Source: Cytophagales bacterium
GTDB taxonomy: Bacteria > Bacteroidota > Bacteroidia > Cytophagales > Spirosomataceae
NCBI GenBank assembly: GCA_013298025.1
Contig: JAAFJE010000007.1
Location: forward strand, 1-64,000
Direction of reading: 5' to 3'
Length of the DNA: 64,000 nucleotides
Shown piece by piece: positions 1-10,066 of the stretch (the first letter of the stretch is position 1; each line of letters starts with the position of its first letter). The notes below the pieces were generated by a model. That model saw only the letters and a list, made by a program, of their open reading frames with translations. It searched no databases and was not told the origin of the DNA. A program made the translations under genes and the position numbers.

Positions 1-94
1 GGATGAGAGAGTATATCAAAGGTAAACATCAATCTATATTTGCGGATTTGACATATAAATTTGCCCGTTGGGTCAATATACAACTAGCTTATAA

Positions 95-778
95 TCAAAA
101 ACTTATAAAAATCATCGGGTAGAGTACACCTTTTTGAGCAATGCTTGTAAAATGAGTTAGTTTATAATAGCCTAAATCCATTATATGCAAATCATTGACA
201 GAAATATCTATCCCTTTTTGGTTCAACCAATCTGTATCTGTTTCTTTACCATTCCGAAAATCTAACTTGAGTATTTTACCACTTAATAAATCAAAATCGT
301 GTTGGATTTTTATAACACTTCCTGTGGTATCTCCTGCATTTCCTTGATAGTAAGTAGCTAAATCAGAAGGTAATTGAAAACTGGTAGCATCTCGTAAAAT
401 AATACGTTTAAACCCACAAGTCATATGTTCTTGCTTACTTGAAGCTGCCAAAACCTTCTCAAAAACTGATTCAAAGCACTTTCGCATAAAACTAACTCCA
501 TGAATATTAAAACGCTCGTCTAAAGATTGTTTGGTTAGTTTAACCCCAAAAGTCTTAAATAATTCTGACCCTAAATCATTGAGACTATCGACTTTACCAT
601 TATTGATTAAACAGGTATTCAATTCTAAAAACATCCAAGCACTTAAACGAGAAGTCATGCGTTCTATAAATTTTACTTCCCTACCTAAACGCTCGATACT
701 TTCTGTTTCAAAGAATTTACATAAGTCACTAAAACAAGTTGATGATAAATCTATATCTTTAAAATGATCTTTTCCCAT
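95..778 (-). pseudogene. IS4-family-like transposase, N-terminal fragment (3' part missing)
   Basis: 227-aa ORF with IS4-like features (RDATSFQLP..., DLGYYKL). It is too short for a full IS4 transposase and loses similarity after '...AQKGVLY'. Confidence 0.65.
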
Positions 779-870
779 TTCACAAAGATAAGATTTTTAA
801 CTTAGCCTGACGGCTATGGAGTTATCTCCAACAAGGGCGAAAGCTCGCAACAAGTAAGGTATTCGTTGAG

Positions 871-2367
871 CTACTTTTTCCATTTTATCTCAAAACTACT
901 CGTTTCATTTCTTGGAAAAACTAGGTCTGTAAGCACGTTAGCACCGTTATTGGCAAAAATTTCTACAGAAGATTTATCTACAATAATATCTAAAGTCAAT
1001 ACATTATTTACCTGCTTCACTTGCATTTTTTCAATACTAGCAAACTGTTCGCTAAAATTTACATGACCCGACTTTGTTCTATCAAACGACAATGTTTCCG
1101 ACAATACATCATAGCTTATTTTGCTATATTCTTCCTTGTTTTTTAATAGAAATAAATCAAATCCTTTTGTGTGCTTCAGGTCTATCGTTAGGACTAACCG
1201 ATAAACATTTTTATTAATTTTAGTAAGCTTAGAGCTAAAAGCCTGATTTGCTTTCAAGGAAACATGATTGGTAGGAATTTCGGATGAAATAAGCGGTTTT
1301 TGACGTAATTTGAACGTTTCATTATCATTCAAAAGTGATAGTTTTCTTGGTATAGAGAACCCTCCTCTCCATTTCTCTGTAGGAATTTTACCAGCATATA
1401 CCCAGTCGTTAAGCCAACCTATCATAATGGGGTTCTGCCCTTGTGGCAGATTGGCGTATGGAATAGCGGCATAAAAATCTTTTCCCTCGTCAACATAAAA
1501 AACACTATCTTGCTTTTGAGGAATAAACTGTTTTCCATCAAAATCGCCAACGAAATATTGCATTCCCAAATAATTGGGTTGACGATGCCCACTCGAAATC
1601 ATCAAAACCCACTTTTGTTGTGTTGTTCCCTCTATCGGTACTTGAAAAAGCGAAGGGCATTCCCAAATCTTACTAACATCTCCTTGCTTTGCAAATTCGC
1701 TCAGAAGGGTCCAGTGCTTGAGGTCTGCTGATTCATACAATTGTACGGTGTACTCAAGCGACTTTACCACTGTCATAATCCATTTCTTTTTTTGAGGATA
1801 CCAAATTACATTGGGGTCTCGAAAATCAGAAAGACCAATGTCTAGGACTGGATTTTCGTGGAACATTGTCCAGGTTCTACCCTTATCAGCACTATAAGCC
1901 AAGCTTTGTGTTTGAAGTACTCCTTTCCCATTTTTTTCAATATGCGTAGTAAAAATGGCAACCATTCCTTTCTTAAATCCTTTCGAGAAAAAACCAGAGG
2001 TATTCAACGAATCTACGACGATACATCCTGAAAAAATCATAGATTTACTTCCGTCTGTATTTTCAAACTCCTGCAAGGCTACAGGTAAAGTTGTCCAGTG
2101 TTTTAAATCATTACTAACAGCGTGCCCCCAACTCATGTGCCCCCAATCACTGCCGAAAGGATTATACTGATAAAACAGATGGTATTCTCCATCAAGATAA
2201 ACCAAACCGTTAGGGTCATTTACCCAATTTTGAGGAGGGGTATAATGAAAACGTGGTCTGTATTTTTCATGGCTTAAAGTAGTTGATACTTGGCTTTTAC
2301 CGACAAAAGGTTTTATAATTAAAACAAAGAAAAGCACGAATAATGTCTTTTTCATATAAATAGTCAT
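871..2367 (-). CDS. Glycoside hydrolase family 32 (levanase / fructan beta-fructosidase-like), secreted
   Basis: Signal peptide; GH32 motifs NWVNDPNGL, FRDPNV and WECPSLF. Likely start at the second Met (about 2355). Confidence 0.93.
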   Translation of the reverse strand: MTIYMKKTLFVLFFVLIIKPFVGKSQVSTTLSHEKYRPRFHYTPPQNWVNDPNGLVYLDGEYHLFYQYNPFGSDWGHMSWGHAVSNDLKHWTTLPVALQEFENTDGSKSMIFSGCIVVDSLNTSGFFSKGFKKGMVAIFTTHIEKNGKGVLQTQSLAYSADKGRTWTMFHENPVLDIGLSDFRDPNVIWYPQKKKWIMTVVKSLEYTVQLYESADLKHWTLLSEFAKQGDVSKIWECPSLFQVPIEGTTQQKWVLMISSGHRQPNYLGMQYFVGDFDGKQFIPQKQDSVFYVDEGKDFYAAIPYANLPQGQNPIMIGWLNDWVYAGKIPTEKWRGGFSIPRKLSLLNDNETFKLRQKPLISSEIPTNHVSLKANQAFSSKLTKINKNVYRLVLTIDLKHTKGFDLFLLKNKEEYSKISYDVLSETLSFDRTKSGHVNFSEQFASIEKMQVKQVNNVLTLDIIVDKSSVEIFANNGANVLTDLVFPRNETSSFEIKWKK

Positions 2368-2552
2368 AACAAAGTTATATTTGATTTTTAAATATTTTAA
2401 TCAATTGAAAAACAATTATTTAAACCCTAAAACCATAGTTAACAACAGGCTTACACTTGTCTTTAATTGATACAATAAAACGTTTGATGTATGAAGAAAA
2501 TGGTGACAGCAAAACCGTCACCATTTCATATATTAACCATTTTTCCAATTAA

Positions 2553-4259
2553 TTAATACCCCGGATTTTGCTTATACAAACCGTTGGTAAAAGTAATTTC
2601 TGCCTGCGGAATCGGTAAATACTCGTCTCGTCCAGCAGTAAATTTAGCGGTAGAAAGGTAAGTTCTTTTGGTTTTTTCCTTATCGATATAAGCGTTCAAG
2701 GTTTTTTCTGCAATACCCCAACGCACTAAATCAAAGAAGCGTGGGCCTTCGGTTGCAAACTCTAAGCGACGCTCCCATTGTAAAGCTTTACGAGCAAAGT
2801 CTTGTGTCCAACCTGCACTTGTGTATTCTTTGATATTGTATTTTGAAGCAAAAGTTCCGTCTGCTTTTTTCAATCTGCCTGTACTTTCCGAAGCTCTTTT
2901 TCTAATCTGGTTGATTAATGGCAAGGCTTTATCTTGCTGACCCAACTCGATATAAGCTTCTGCTTGAATCAATAAAACATCATCATAACGAAGAATATCA
3001 TAGTTTTTGGCTGTTCCCATAAATGGCCCTAATTTGAAATATGAACCACTGGTTGCCAATTGTTGAAAACGCATCGAATGGAAGTTTCCATAAACGCCTG
3101 CATCACGCACCCAACTATTACTAAATGGTTTGGTATTATCATACTTGTAGGGATGTCCGTCGATTCCAACAGTATGGTCTAATCTTGGGTCAACTGTTGC
3201 AGTTGATAAATCTATGTTTTTATCATTGAAAGTATCAAACAAAGGCAAACCATTGGCATCGGTAGCATGAGCATTTACCAAGTTTTGGCTTGGAGCGTGG
3301 AAACCACAGCATCCGTATTGCGGAGCTCCGTGTGGGTAATTTAAGCCATCTTCATAACTCAAACGTCCGGCAGTTGTTCCATCGTTGATGGTAAACTGAA
3401 TCGCAAAAATTGACTCTGGGCCGTTTTCTGTTTCAGGCAAAAAGTTATCGGCAATATCTTTACTCAAACTATATTTTCCAGAAGCAATAACGGCTTGGGT
3501 CAAGTTGACTACTTCTTGCAATCTTGTTTTGTTGATATTGGTTACTTTGTGCGTTGCATCTTGCTCGTAAGCTTGGTACAATCTCAGTTTTGCCAAGTAA
3601 GCCTGTGCCGCCAATTTGTTAGCTCTACCAATTTCTGACTGATTTACAGGTAAATTATCAATGGCAAATTGGAAATCAGCCGCAATTTTATTCCAAGATT
3701 CATCATTACTTAAGGTATTCGATACTTTTAAAATATCGTCTGCCGAAGCTGTTTCGTCAAAAATTGGAATATTTTTATACAAAAGCTTCATGGTAAAATA
3801 GCTGTGGGCTCTCAGAAAGCGGAGTTCAGCCAAACGGATTTTTTTATTTGGAAAATTGGCTTCTGATAGCGTATTTACTGCACGAAGTGCAACATTGGCT
3901 CTTGAAATCGACTTAAATAAATTTTGCCAAGTACGAGTTACAAATGCTCCCATCGTGGGCGTAACTAAATTATAATGCTCTAAAGCATCTATTTCACCAA
4001 CGTCGCCAGTTCCACCGCCACCTTTATAGGCATCGTCTGAGCGGACACTTCCATAAGCCCAGTTGCTATAAATTGGACCAATCATATCACCGTTTCCGAT
4101 GGCTGCGTAGGCGGAAGTAACCAAGCCTTCGATAGCCGTGGGTGATGTTAAATCTGAGGATGATAATACGCCCGTAGGAGTATATTCAAGAGCATCTTTG
4201 CAAGAATCAAGGGTAATTAATCCTGCAACGAGTAAGATGGATAATATTTTCTTTTTCAT
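2553..4259 (-). CDS. SusD/RagB family nutrient-binding outer-membrane lipoprotein
   Basis: Lipoprotein signal (LITLDSCKD); SusD-type C-terminus (RWERRLEFATEGPRFFDLVRWG); adjacent to SusC. Confidence 0.95.
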   Translation of the reverse strand: MKKKILSILLVAGLITLDSCKDALEYTPTGVLSSSDLTSPTAIEGLVTSAYAAIGNGDMIGPIYSNWAYGSVRSDDAYKGGGGTGDVGEIDALEHYNLVTPTMGAFVTRTWQNLFKSISRANVALRAVNTLSEANFPNKKIRLAELRFLRAHSYFTMKLLYKNIPIFDETASADDILKVSNTLSNDESWNKIAADFQFAIDNLPVNQSEIGRANKLAAQAYLAKLRLYQAYEQDATHKVTNINKTRLQEVVNLTQAVIASGKYSLSKDIADNFLPETENGPESIFAIQFTINDGTTAGRLSYEDGLNYPHGAPQYGCCGFHAPSQNLVNAHATDANGLPLFDTFNDKNIDLSTATVDPRLDHTVGIDGHPYKYDNTKPFSNSWVRDAGVYGNFHSMRFQQLATSGSYFKLGPFMGTAKNYDILRYDDVLLIQAEAYIELGQQDKALPLINQIRKRASESTGRLKKADGTFASKYNIKEYTSAGWTQDFARKALQWERRLEFATEGPRFFDLVRWGIAEKTLNAYIDKEKTKRTYLSTAKFTAGRDEYLPIPQAEITFTNGLYKQNPGY

Positions 4260-4295
4260 GTTGAAATCTTTTTAACTTAGCTGATGACTGATAGC

Positions 4296-7200
4296 TTAAA
4301 ATGACGCATTAACACCGAATGTAAATGTTTTAGGGATGGGTACTGGGTCGAGGTCGATGCGTTCTGGGTCGGGGCTTAAATAACTGCTACTTTTAAACCA
4401 GAATAAGTTTTCTGCCATAGCATACACACGGATTTTTGAAAACACAGCCTTCGGCTGGATGCTATAACCCAACTGGATATTTCGCATTTTGAAATAAGAA
4501 GTATTCACGATAAAGTAATCCGAAGTACGACCTTCATTGTTATTGTCTTTCAAAGTCAATGCAGGAACAGTAGTGTTTGGATTTTGTGCAGTCCAACCAT
4601 TGAATACACCCGGGCCAACGTTTTCTCTACCTTTCATCAAATTATTGAACAAAGTATAAACATCAAAGCCTGTTCTTCCTGCTACACCTGAGCCAAAAAT
4701 TGATAAGTCAAATTTCTTGTAAGATAAATCAATTCTTAAACCGTATTCCAAAGCAGGCAAAGTAGTTCCCAACCAAGTTCTGTCTAAGTCATCAATTTTA
4801 CCGTCGTTGTTAGTATCAACATATCTAATTCTACCCGGGCCAGCCCCTACTTGTTTTGGAGCAGCGTCCACTTCTGCTTGCGATTGGAAAAGTCCGTTGG
4901 TTTTGTAGCCAAAAATATCAAATTGCGAGTGACCAATAATTGTATTTACCAAATTGCCTGCATAAGCTGGACGAACGTTTTCTGGCAATTCTGTAATTTC
5001 ATCTCTGAAATGAGCAAAGTTTGCCGTTACATTATACTTCAATTCGCCAGAAGTATTGCCATGATAGCCCAATACCAATTCCCAACCTTTGTTAGATTTT
5101 GAAGCTCCGTTTACAGCTTTCGATTGTCCTTCTCCCAAAGCAGATGCCACTGGAGGCGTAATTAAAATGCCTGAAGTTTTACGAGTAAAATAATCGAACG
5201 AACCAAAGATTTTATCGTTCAAGAAAGCGAAGTCTAAACCTGCGTTTATTTCATCGGTTGTTTCCCATTTCAAGGCTGAATTGGCCGCTTGGGTCTGTAC
5301 AAAACCCGAAGGTAAAGTACCAGTATTTGCACCCGACAATGAATAAGCTGTACCGATATTCATGTATTGTTCCCAGAAACCGCCAACTAATTGTGCTTGC
5401 GTGGTTCCGTATCTTGTATCGAATAAGCCAAAGCGAGCTAAATCGCCAATTTGCTGATTACCAACACGTCCAACGCCTACTCTTGCTTTTAATTCAGAGA
5501 AAAGCTTTACATCTTTCATAAAGTTTTCTTTGTCGATTTTCCAACCTAATGAAGCCGCTGGAAAAATACCATACTGATTTTCTGAACCAAAACGTGAAGA
5601 ACCATCACGACGAACCGTAAGAGCCAACAAGTATTTATCTGAATAATTGTAATCAACCCTTGCAAACTGCGAGAACAAACGGTTGCCAGTAGAACCACCC
5701 GAAACCGTAGTATTGCCAGTTCCTGCACTTAAAGTAAAGTAGTCTTCTGTTTGTAACGCAAATCCTTCTTTTTTAGTAGATTGGAAGTCTATATCTGTTT
5801 TGATGTACTCTGTTCCAAGCAAAAACTTGAAGTGATTTTGGCTATTCAAATCAAGATTATAACGCAAAGTATTCGACCAAGTAAGACTTAAATAATGGTT
5901 TTGGTCGAAAAGTAAGCTGTTGGTCGTTCTGTTAAATGCTCCTTCCGAAAAAGTTGGCGTAATTACTTTGTTCAAAAAGCGAGAATCGTCGGCCCCAATA
6001 TTGGTTTTGAAGTAGAGATTTTTAATCAATTCTGCCTCAATAAATACATTTCCAAAAGTATTTAAGCGATTGGCATTATTCCATTTTGCCAAATCTTGCA
6101 TGTGCAAAGGGTTGTTTCTATCCGAATATCCTGCTCCAGAAGCCCCAGCATACGTAACGCCATCTTTTTGATATACAGGAATCGTAGGTGCTAAAGTTAC
6201 CGCCAAGAATGTCGTTGAAGCACCACCTAAGTCTCTTGCTGTTAAAGTTTCGTTTGAATTGGCAATACGTAAGTTTACGCCAAATTTCACTTTATCATTA
6301 AAAGCACGAGTCAATGCACTGATACTTCCACCCAATCGCTCGTAACCAGTAAATCGCAACATACCTGTGTTTTTTAATTGGTTCAAGTTGATTTCTATAG
6401 AAGAACGTTTGTCACCATAAGAAAGCGTAAAATCATTTCTTGTCACCACAGCCGTTTTGTACATCACATCTTGCCAGTCGGTATCGCCCACAGGCGTATT
6501 TACGTCACCTCCAACATAGGGCTTCACCGAAACACTGTTCAATACAGGGTTGCTATAATTTTTATTCCAATCAAAATTATAGATTTCGCCATAACCTGCG
6601 GCGGGGTCTTGTCCGTCGTTTACGGAGGCTTGCCACAAGGCTCTTCCTCTATCAACAGCATTCAACATTTTAAAACGCATCGCTTTTTCAGATTGCATCG
6701 ACACGCTGGTATTAAACTGAAACTCTACTTTTCCGTTGGTATTACCGCCGTTTTTGGTCGTTACAATAATTACCCCGTTGGAAGCTCTCGCTCCGTAAAT
6801 TGATTCGGCAGAAGCATCTTTTAGTACCTGAATATTTTCAATATTGGAAGGACTAAGATTTTGAAATACTTCTGGACGAGTCGTTGGGATACCGTCGATT
6901 ACATAAAGTGGGTCGTTGTTGCCTAAAGTATTCGCTCCACGAATCAAAATTCTACTGTTTGAACCATTCGGCGAGCCATCTTTTTCAATGTACAAACCCG
7001 CTACTCTTCCTTGTAGAGCCTGCATTGGGTTGCCAGAAGTAATGTTTTTGATAGGCTTCAAATCCACAACTGCTACTGCCCCCGTCAAATCTTGCTTTCT
7101 GGATGAAGTATAACCTACTACAACCACTTCGCCCAATTCTTTACCCGATGCCAATACAATCGTTATATTAGACAAATCTTTCACAGGCACTTCTTTTGTT

Positions 7201-7439
7201 CGATAGCCAATATACGACACTATCAGTTCGTTGTTTTGGGCATCGGGAACAGTCAAGGTAAAAGCTCCGTTAACATCCGACCTAGTACCTTTAGACGTAC
7301 CCTTAATTAAAATATTCGCTCCTATCAGTGGCTCATTACCATCGTCAGAGAGCACTTTTCCTGTAATTGTGCGTTGTTGTGCCAATACAAGCGGTACAGC
7401 AATGAGTATTGCTGCCATTGTGAGTAAAAAGTTTTTCAT
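4296..7439 (-). CDS. SusC/RagA family TonB-linked outer-membrane protein
   Basis: N-terminal carboxypeptidase-like domain (GKVLSDDGNEPLIGANI), plug (LIRGANTLGNNDPLYVIDGIP), C-terminal barrel. Confidence 0.96.
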   Translation of the reverse strand: MKNFLLTMAAILIAVPLVLAQQRTITGKVLSDDGNEPLIGANILIKGTSKGTRSDVNGAFTLTVPDAQNNELIVSYIGYRTKEVPVKDLSNITIVLASGKELGEVVVVGYTSSRKQDLTGAVAVVDLKPIKNITSGNPMQALQGRVAGLYIEKDGSPNGSNSRILIRGANTLGNNDPLYVIDGIPTTRPEVFQNLSPSNIENIQVLKDASAESIYGARASNGVIIVTTKNGGNTNGKVEFQFNTSVSMQSEKAMRFKMLNAVDRGRALWQASVNDGQDPAAGYGEIYNFDWNKNYSNPVLNSVSVKPYVGGDVNTPVGDTDWQDVMYKTAVVTRNDFTLSYGDKRSSIEINLNQLKNTGMLRFTGYERLGGSISALTRAFNDKVKFGVNLRIANSNETLTARDLGGASTTFLAVTLAPTIPVYQKDGVTYAGASGAGYSDRNNPLHMQDLAKWNNANRLNTFGNVFIEAELIKNLYFKTNIGADDSRFLNKVITPTFSEGAFNRTTNSLLFDQNHYLSLTWSNTLRYNLDLNSQNHFKFLLGTEYIKTDIDFQSTKKEGFALQTEDYFTLSAGTGNTTVSGGSTGNRLFSQFARVDYNYSDKYLLALTVRRDGSSRFGSENQYGIFPAASLGWKIDKENFMKDVKLFSELKARVGVGRVGNQQIGDLARFGLFDTRYGTTQAQLVGGFWEQYMNIGTAYSLSGANTGTLPSGFVQTQAANSALKWETTDEINAGLDFAFLNDKIFGSFDYFTRKTSGILITPPVASALGEGQSKAVNGASKSNKGWELVLGYHGNTSGELKYNVTANFAHFRDEITELPENVRPAYAGNLVNTIIGHSQFDIFGYKTNGLFQSQAEVDAAPKQVGAGPGRIRYVDTNNDGKIDDLDRTWLGTTLPALEYGLRIDLSYKKFDLSIFGSGVAGRTGFDVYTLFNNLMKGRENVGPGVFNGWTAQNPNTTVPALTLKDNNNEGRTSDYFIVNTSYFKMRNIQLGYSIQPKAVFSKIRVYAMAENLFWFKSSSYLSPDPERIDLDPVPIPKTFTFGVNASF

Positions 7440-7592
7440 TGTTGAAATTGTTTTTTTAAAAGATAGAAAAATTAGGAATGAAAGATTAAAAGCTTAATAT
7501 ACAGTCATTTACAAAGACTATTTATGGGTTTACATATTACAAAGTAAGGATAGCACCTACCATTTTTATCAGTGAGTAATCATTTGCAAGAA

Positions 7593-8498
7593 TTACTTAC
7601 AGGGATATTTATTATTAGCTAAAAAAGCCTGAACTTGTTCATACGAAAGTAGTGGCGTAGCACCCTGATACGTCGCTACGAGTGAGCCTGTTGCACAAGC
7701 AAAACGCAAAGCCTCGGCTGGCTTTTGTTCCACCAACAGTTCTCTCAGCAAGGCTGCCAAAAAAGCATCGCCACTACCAATGGTATCTGTCACCTCTACC
7801 ACAAAACCAGTGTGTTCATAGAAGATTCCATTCGTAAATAACATAGCTCCTTTTTCGCCAAGGGTAACGCATATTGTGCTAATATTGAAACGATTAGCTA
7901 AATAAAGAATCGCTTTTTTTTCACTCTCATATTGTTCATTGTACCATGTAGCTATGAGCGAGAGTTCGTGGCTATTCATCTTTACCATATCTGCTTTGGC
8001 AAGTAAGTATTCAATCGTTTCTTGGTCATAAAAAGGACTTCTTAAATTAACGTCGAACACTTTATACTTGGCTTGTTCTAACAGATGATAGAGCGTTGTT
8101 TTACTCTCTTGGCTACGGGCAATCAAACTTCCAAAAATAAAGACATCGGCTTGGGCTACTGTTTTTTCCACCTGTTCATCGTAGGTGATATAGTCCCATG
8201 CTACTGGATGAACCAATTTATACACAACTTCATTTTTATCGCTTACATTCGCTTTGGCTACGCCTGTCAAGTGCGTTTTACCATGTTGAATAAAAGTTGA
8301 TGAAAGCCCTTTTTCACAGACAAATGCCATCAGTTCCTCTCCTAGTTCGTCGTTTCCCACTCTACTTATAATGGTTGGAGTGATACCTAAGTTTTTCAAA
8401 TGAACAGCAACGTTCATAGGAGCTCCACCGGCCTGTTTTCCAGTTGGAAGCATATCCCAGAGCATTTCGCCAAAACACACTATATTTTTTTGTATCAT
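7593..8498 (-). CDS. PfkB-family carbohydrate kinase (fructokinase-like)
   Basis: GGAPMNVAVHLKNLG near the N-terminus and DTIGSGDAFLAALL near the C-terminus. Confidence 0.92.
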   Translation of the reverse strand: MIQKNIVCFGEMLWDMLPTGKQAGGAPMNVAVHLKNLGITPTIISRVGNDELGEELMAFVCEKGLSSTFIQHGKTHLTGVAKANVSDKNEVVYKLVHPVAWDYITYDEQVEKTVAQADVFIFGSLIARSQESKTTLYHLLEQAKYKVFDVNLRSPFYDQETIEYLLAKADMVKMNSHELSLIATWYNEQYESEKKAILYLANRFNISTICVTLGEKGAMLFTNGIFYEHTGFVVEVTDTIGSGDAFLAALLRELLVEQKPAEALRFACATGSLVATYQGATPLLSYEQVQAFLANNKYPCK

Positions 8499-8572
8499 AA
8501 TTAATCAGCTATTTACTTATTGCTATTGTTTGTATATACTAGAACCTTCGTCCGAATCGTTACTTTTGCCCC

Positions 8573-9898
8573 TTAGTGGAGAAAAAATACATCATCGCCT
8601 TCAAGAGATGTTCCCTTTGTTTCAGGCATAATTTTCCATACAAAAAGTAATTGTAGCACCATCATTAAGGCGAAAAACGAAAATGTCATGCCTCCGCCAA
8701 ATGTTTCGGCAATAAACGGAAAGGTAAATGCGATAATAGCGGCTATCACCCAATGGGTAAAACTGCCGAGTGCTTGTCCATACGCACGTACTTCATTAGG
8801 GAAAATCTCAGAAATAAACACCCAAATCACAGCACCTTGAGAAAATCCAAAAAAAGCGATATAAACAAAAAGATACATCGGTACACTGATGCCTATATGA
8901 TTGGTAAAAAAGGCATTAGCCACCAACGAAAGAGAGGTAACTAAACCCACAGACCCAATATACATGAGCATTTTTCTACCGTATCTATCTATTAAAGTCA
9001 GTCCAATCAACGTCGAAATCAAATTTATCAGCCCTATGCCTGCCGACGAAAGTAGTGCCGATTCTTTTCCTAAGCCCGCCATTTCAAAGATGCGTGGAGC
9101 ATAATAGATGATAGCATTAATGCCTGAAACCTGATTGAATAAAGCAAATAGTACAGCCAAGACAACAGGCTTGCGGTAGGCAGCTTTAAACAAGGATGAT
9201 AACTGAAACGAGTTGTTGTTGGGTACTTTTTTTTGAATCGCAACAATAATGCTTTCAGTAGTGGTTTTGTCTATTGTATCTAAAATCTGACGGGCGGTTG
9301 TCGTATCGCCTTTCTTTAAAATCAGCCATCGTGGACTTTCGGGAATAAACAAAACCGCTGCCACAAACAACAGCGATGGAATGGCTTGTACACCGAGCAT
9401 CATCCGCCACGCATTTTCTCCAGAATTTCCTAATAAATAGTTGGATAAATAGGCCATGAGGATGCCAAAGACAATGTTGAACTGAAACATGGCAACTAAG
9501 CGTCCTCGCTTGTCGGCAGGAGCAATTTCAGAAATATACATCGGTGCGGCCACCGACGAAACCCCAACGCCTATCCCTCCCAATAACCTAAAAATCAGAA
9601 ATACGCTCCAATCTGGTGCATAAGCCGTGCCTATCGACGACAACAAATAACATACCGCTATGATAAATAAAGTAGTGCGTCGCCCATATTTTTCGGTAGG
9701 AATCCCTCCGATAAGTGAGCCAAAAACAGTTCCTATTAAAGCGATTGAAACCGTGATGCCATGTTCAAATACGTTTAGCCCCCACAACTTTTGAATGGTT
9801 TGCTCGACACCCGAAATAACCGCAGTATCGAAACCGAATAAAAAGCCCCCCAATGCCGCCGCAAGCGACCATAGTATTATCTTGATATTTTGATTCAT
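8573..9898 (-). CDS. Sugar porter family MFS transporter
   Basis: Sugar porter motifs: GFLFGFDTAVISG, YGRR, PESPRWL, QVSGINAIIYYAP, PETKG. Confidence 0.95.
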   Translation of the reverse strand: MNQNIKIILWSLAAALGGFLFGFDTAVISGVEQTIQKLWGLNVFEHGITVSIALIGTVFGSLIGGIPTEKYGRRTTLFIIAVCYLLSSIGTAYAPDWSVFLIFRLLGGIGVGVSSVAAPMYISEIAPADKRGRLVAMFQFNIVFGILMAYLSNYLLGNSGENAWRMMLGVQAIPSLLFVAAVLFIPESPRWLILKKGDTTTARQILDTIDKTTTESIIVAIQKKVPNNNSFQLSSLFKAAYRKPVVLAVLFALFNQVSGINAIIYYAPRIFEMAGLGKESALLSSAGIGLINLISTLIGLTLIDRYGRKMLMYIGSVGLVTSLSLVANAFFTNHIGISVPMYLFVYIAFFGFSQGAVIWVFISEIFPNEVRAYGQALGSFTHWVIAAIIAFTFPFIAETFGGGMTFSFFALMMVLQLLFVWKIMPETKGTSLEGDDVFFLH

Positions 9899-10066
9899 TG
9901 TACAACTGTGTGTTTGTATGATGAACCAAAATTAGTGAGGTATAGGGAGAGATACTTTCAGTATTCTTTCAAAAAATATCACTTTTTATATAAATACATA
10001 AAACACTCATTTACAAATAATTACCTAAAATCAATTTTCTAAGAATAATAACTATGTTACATTTCT

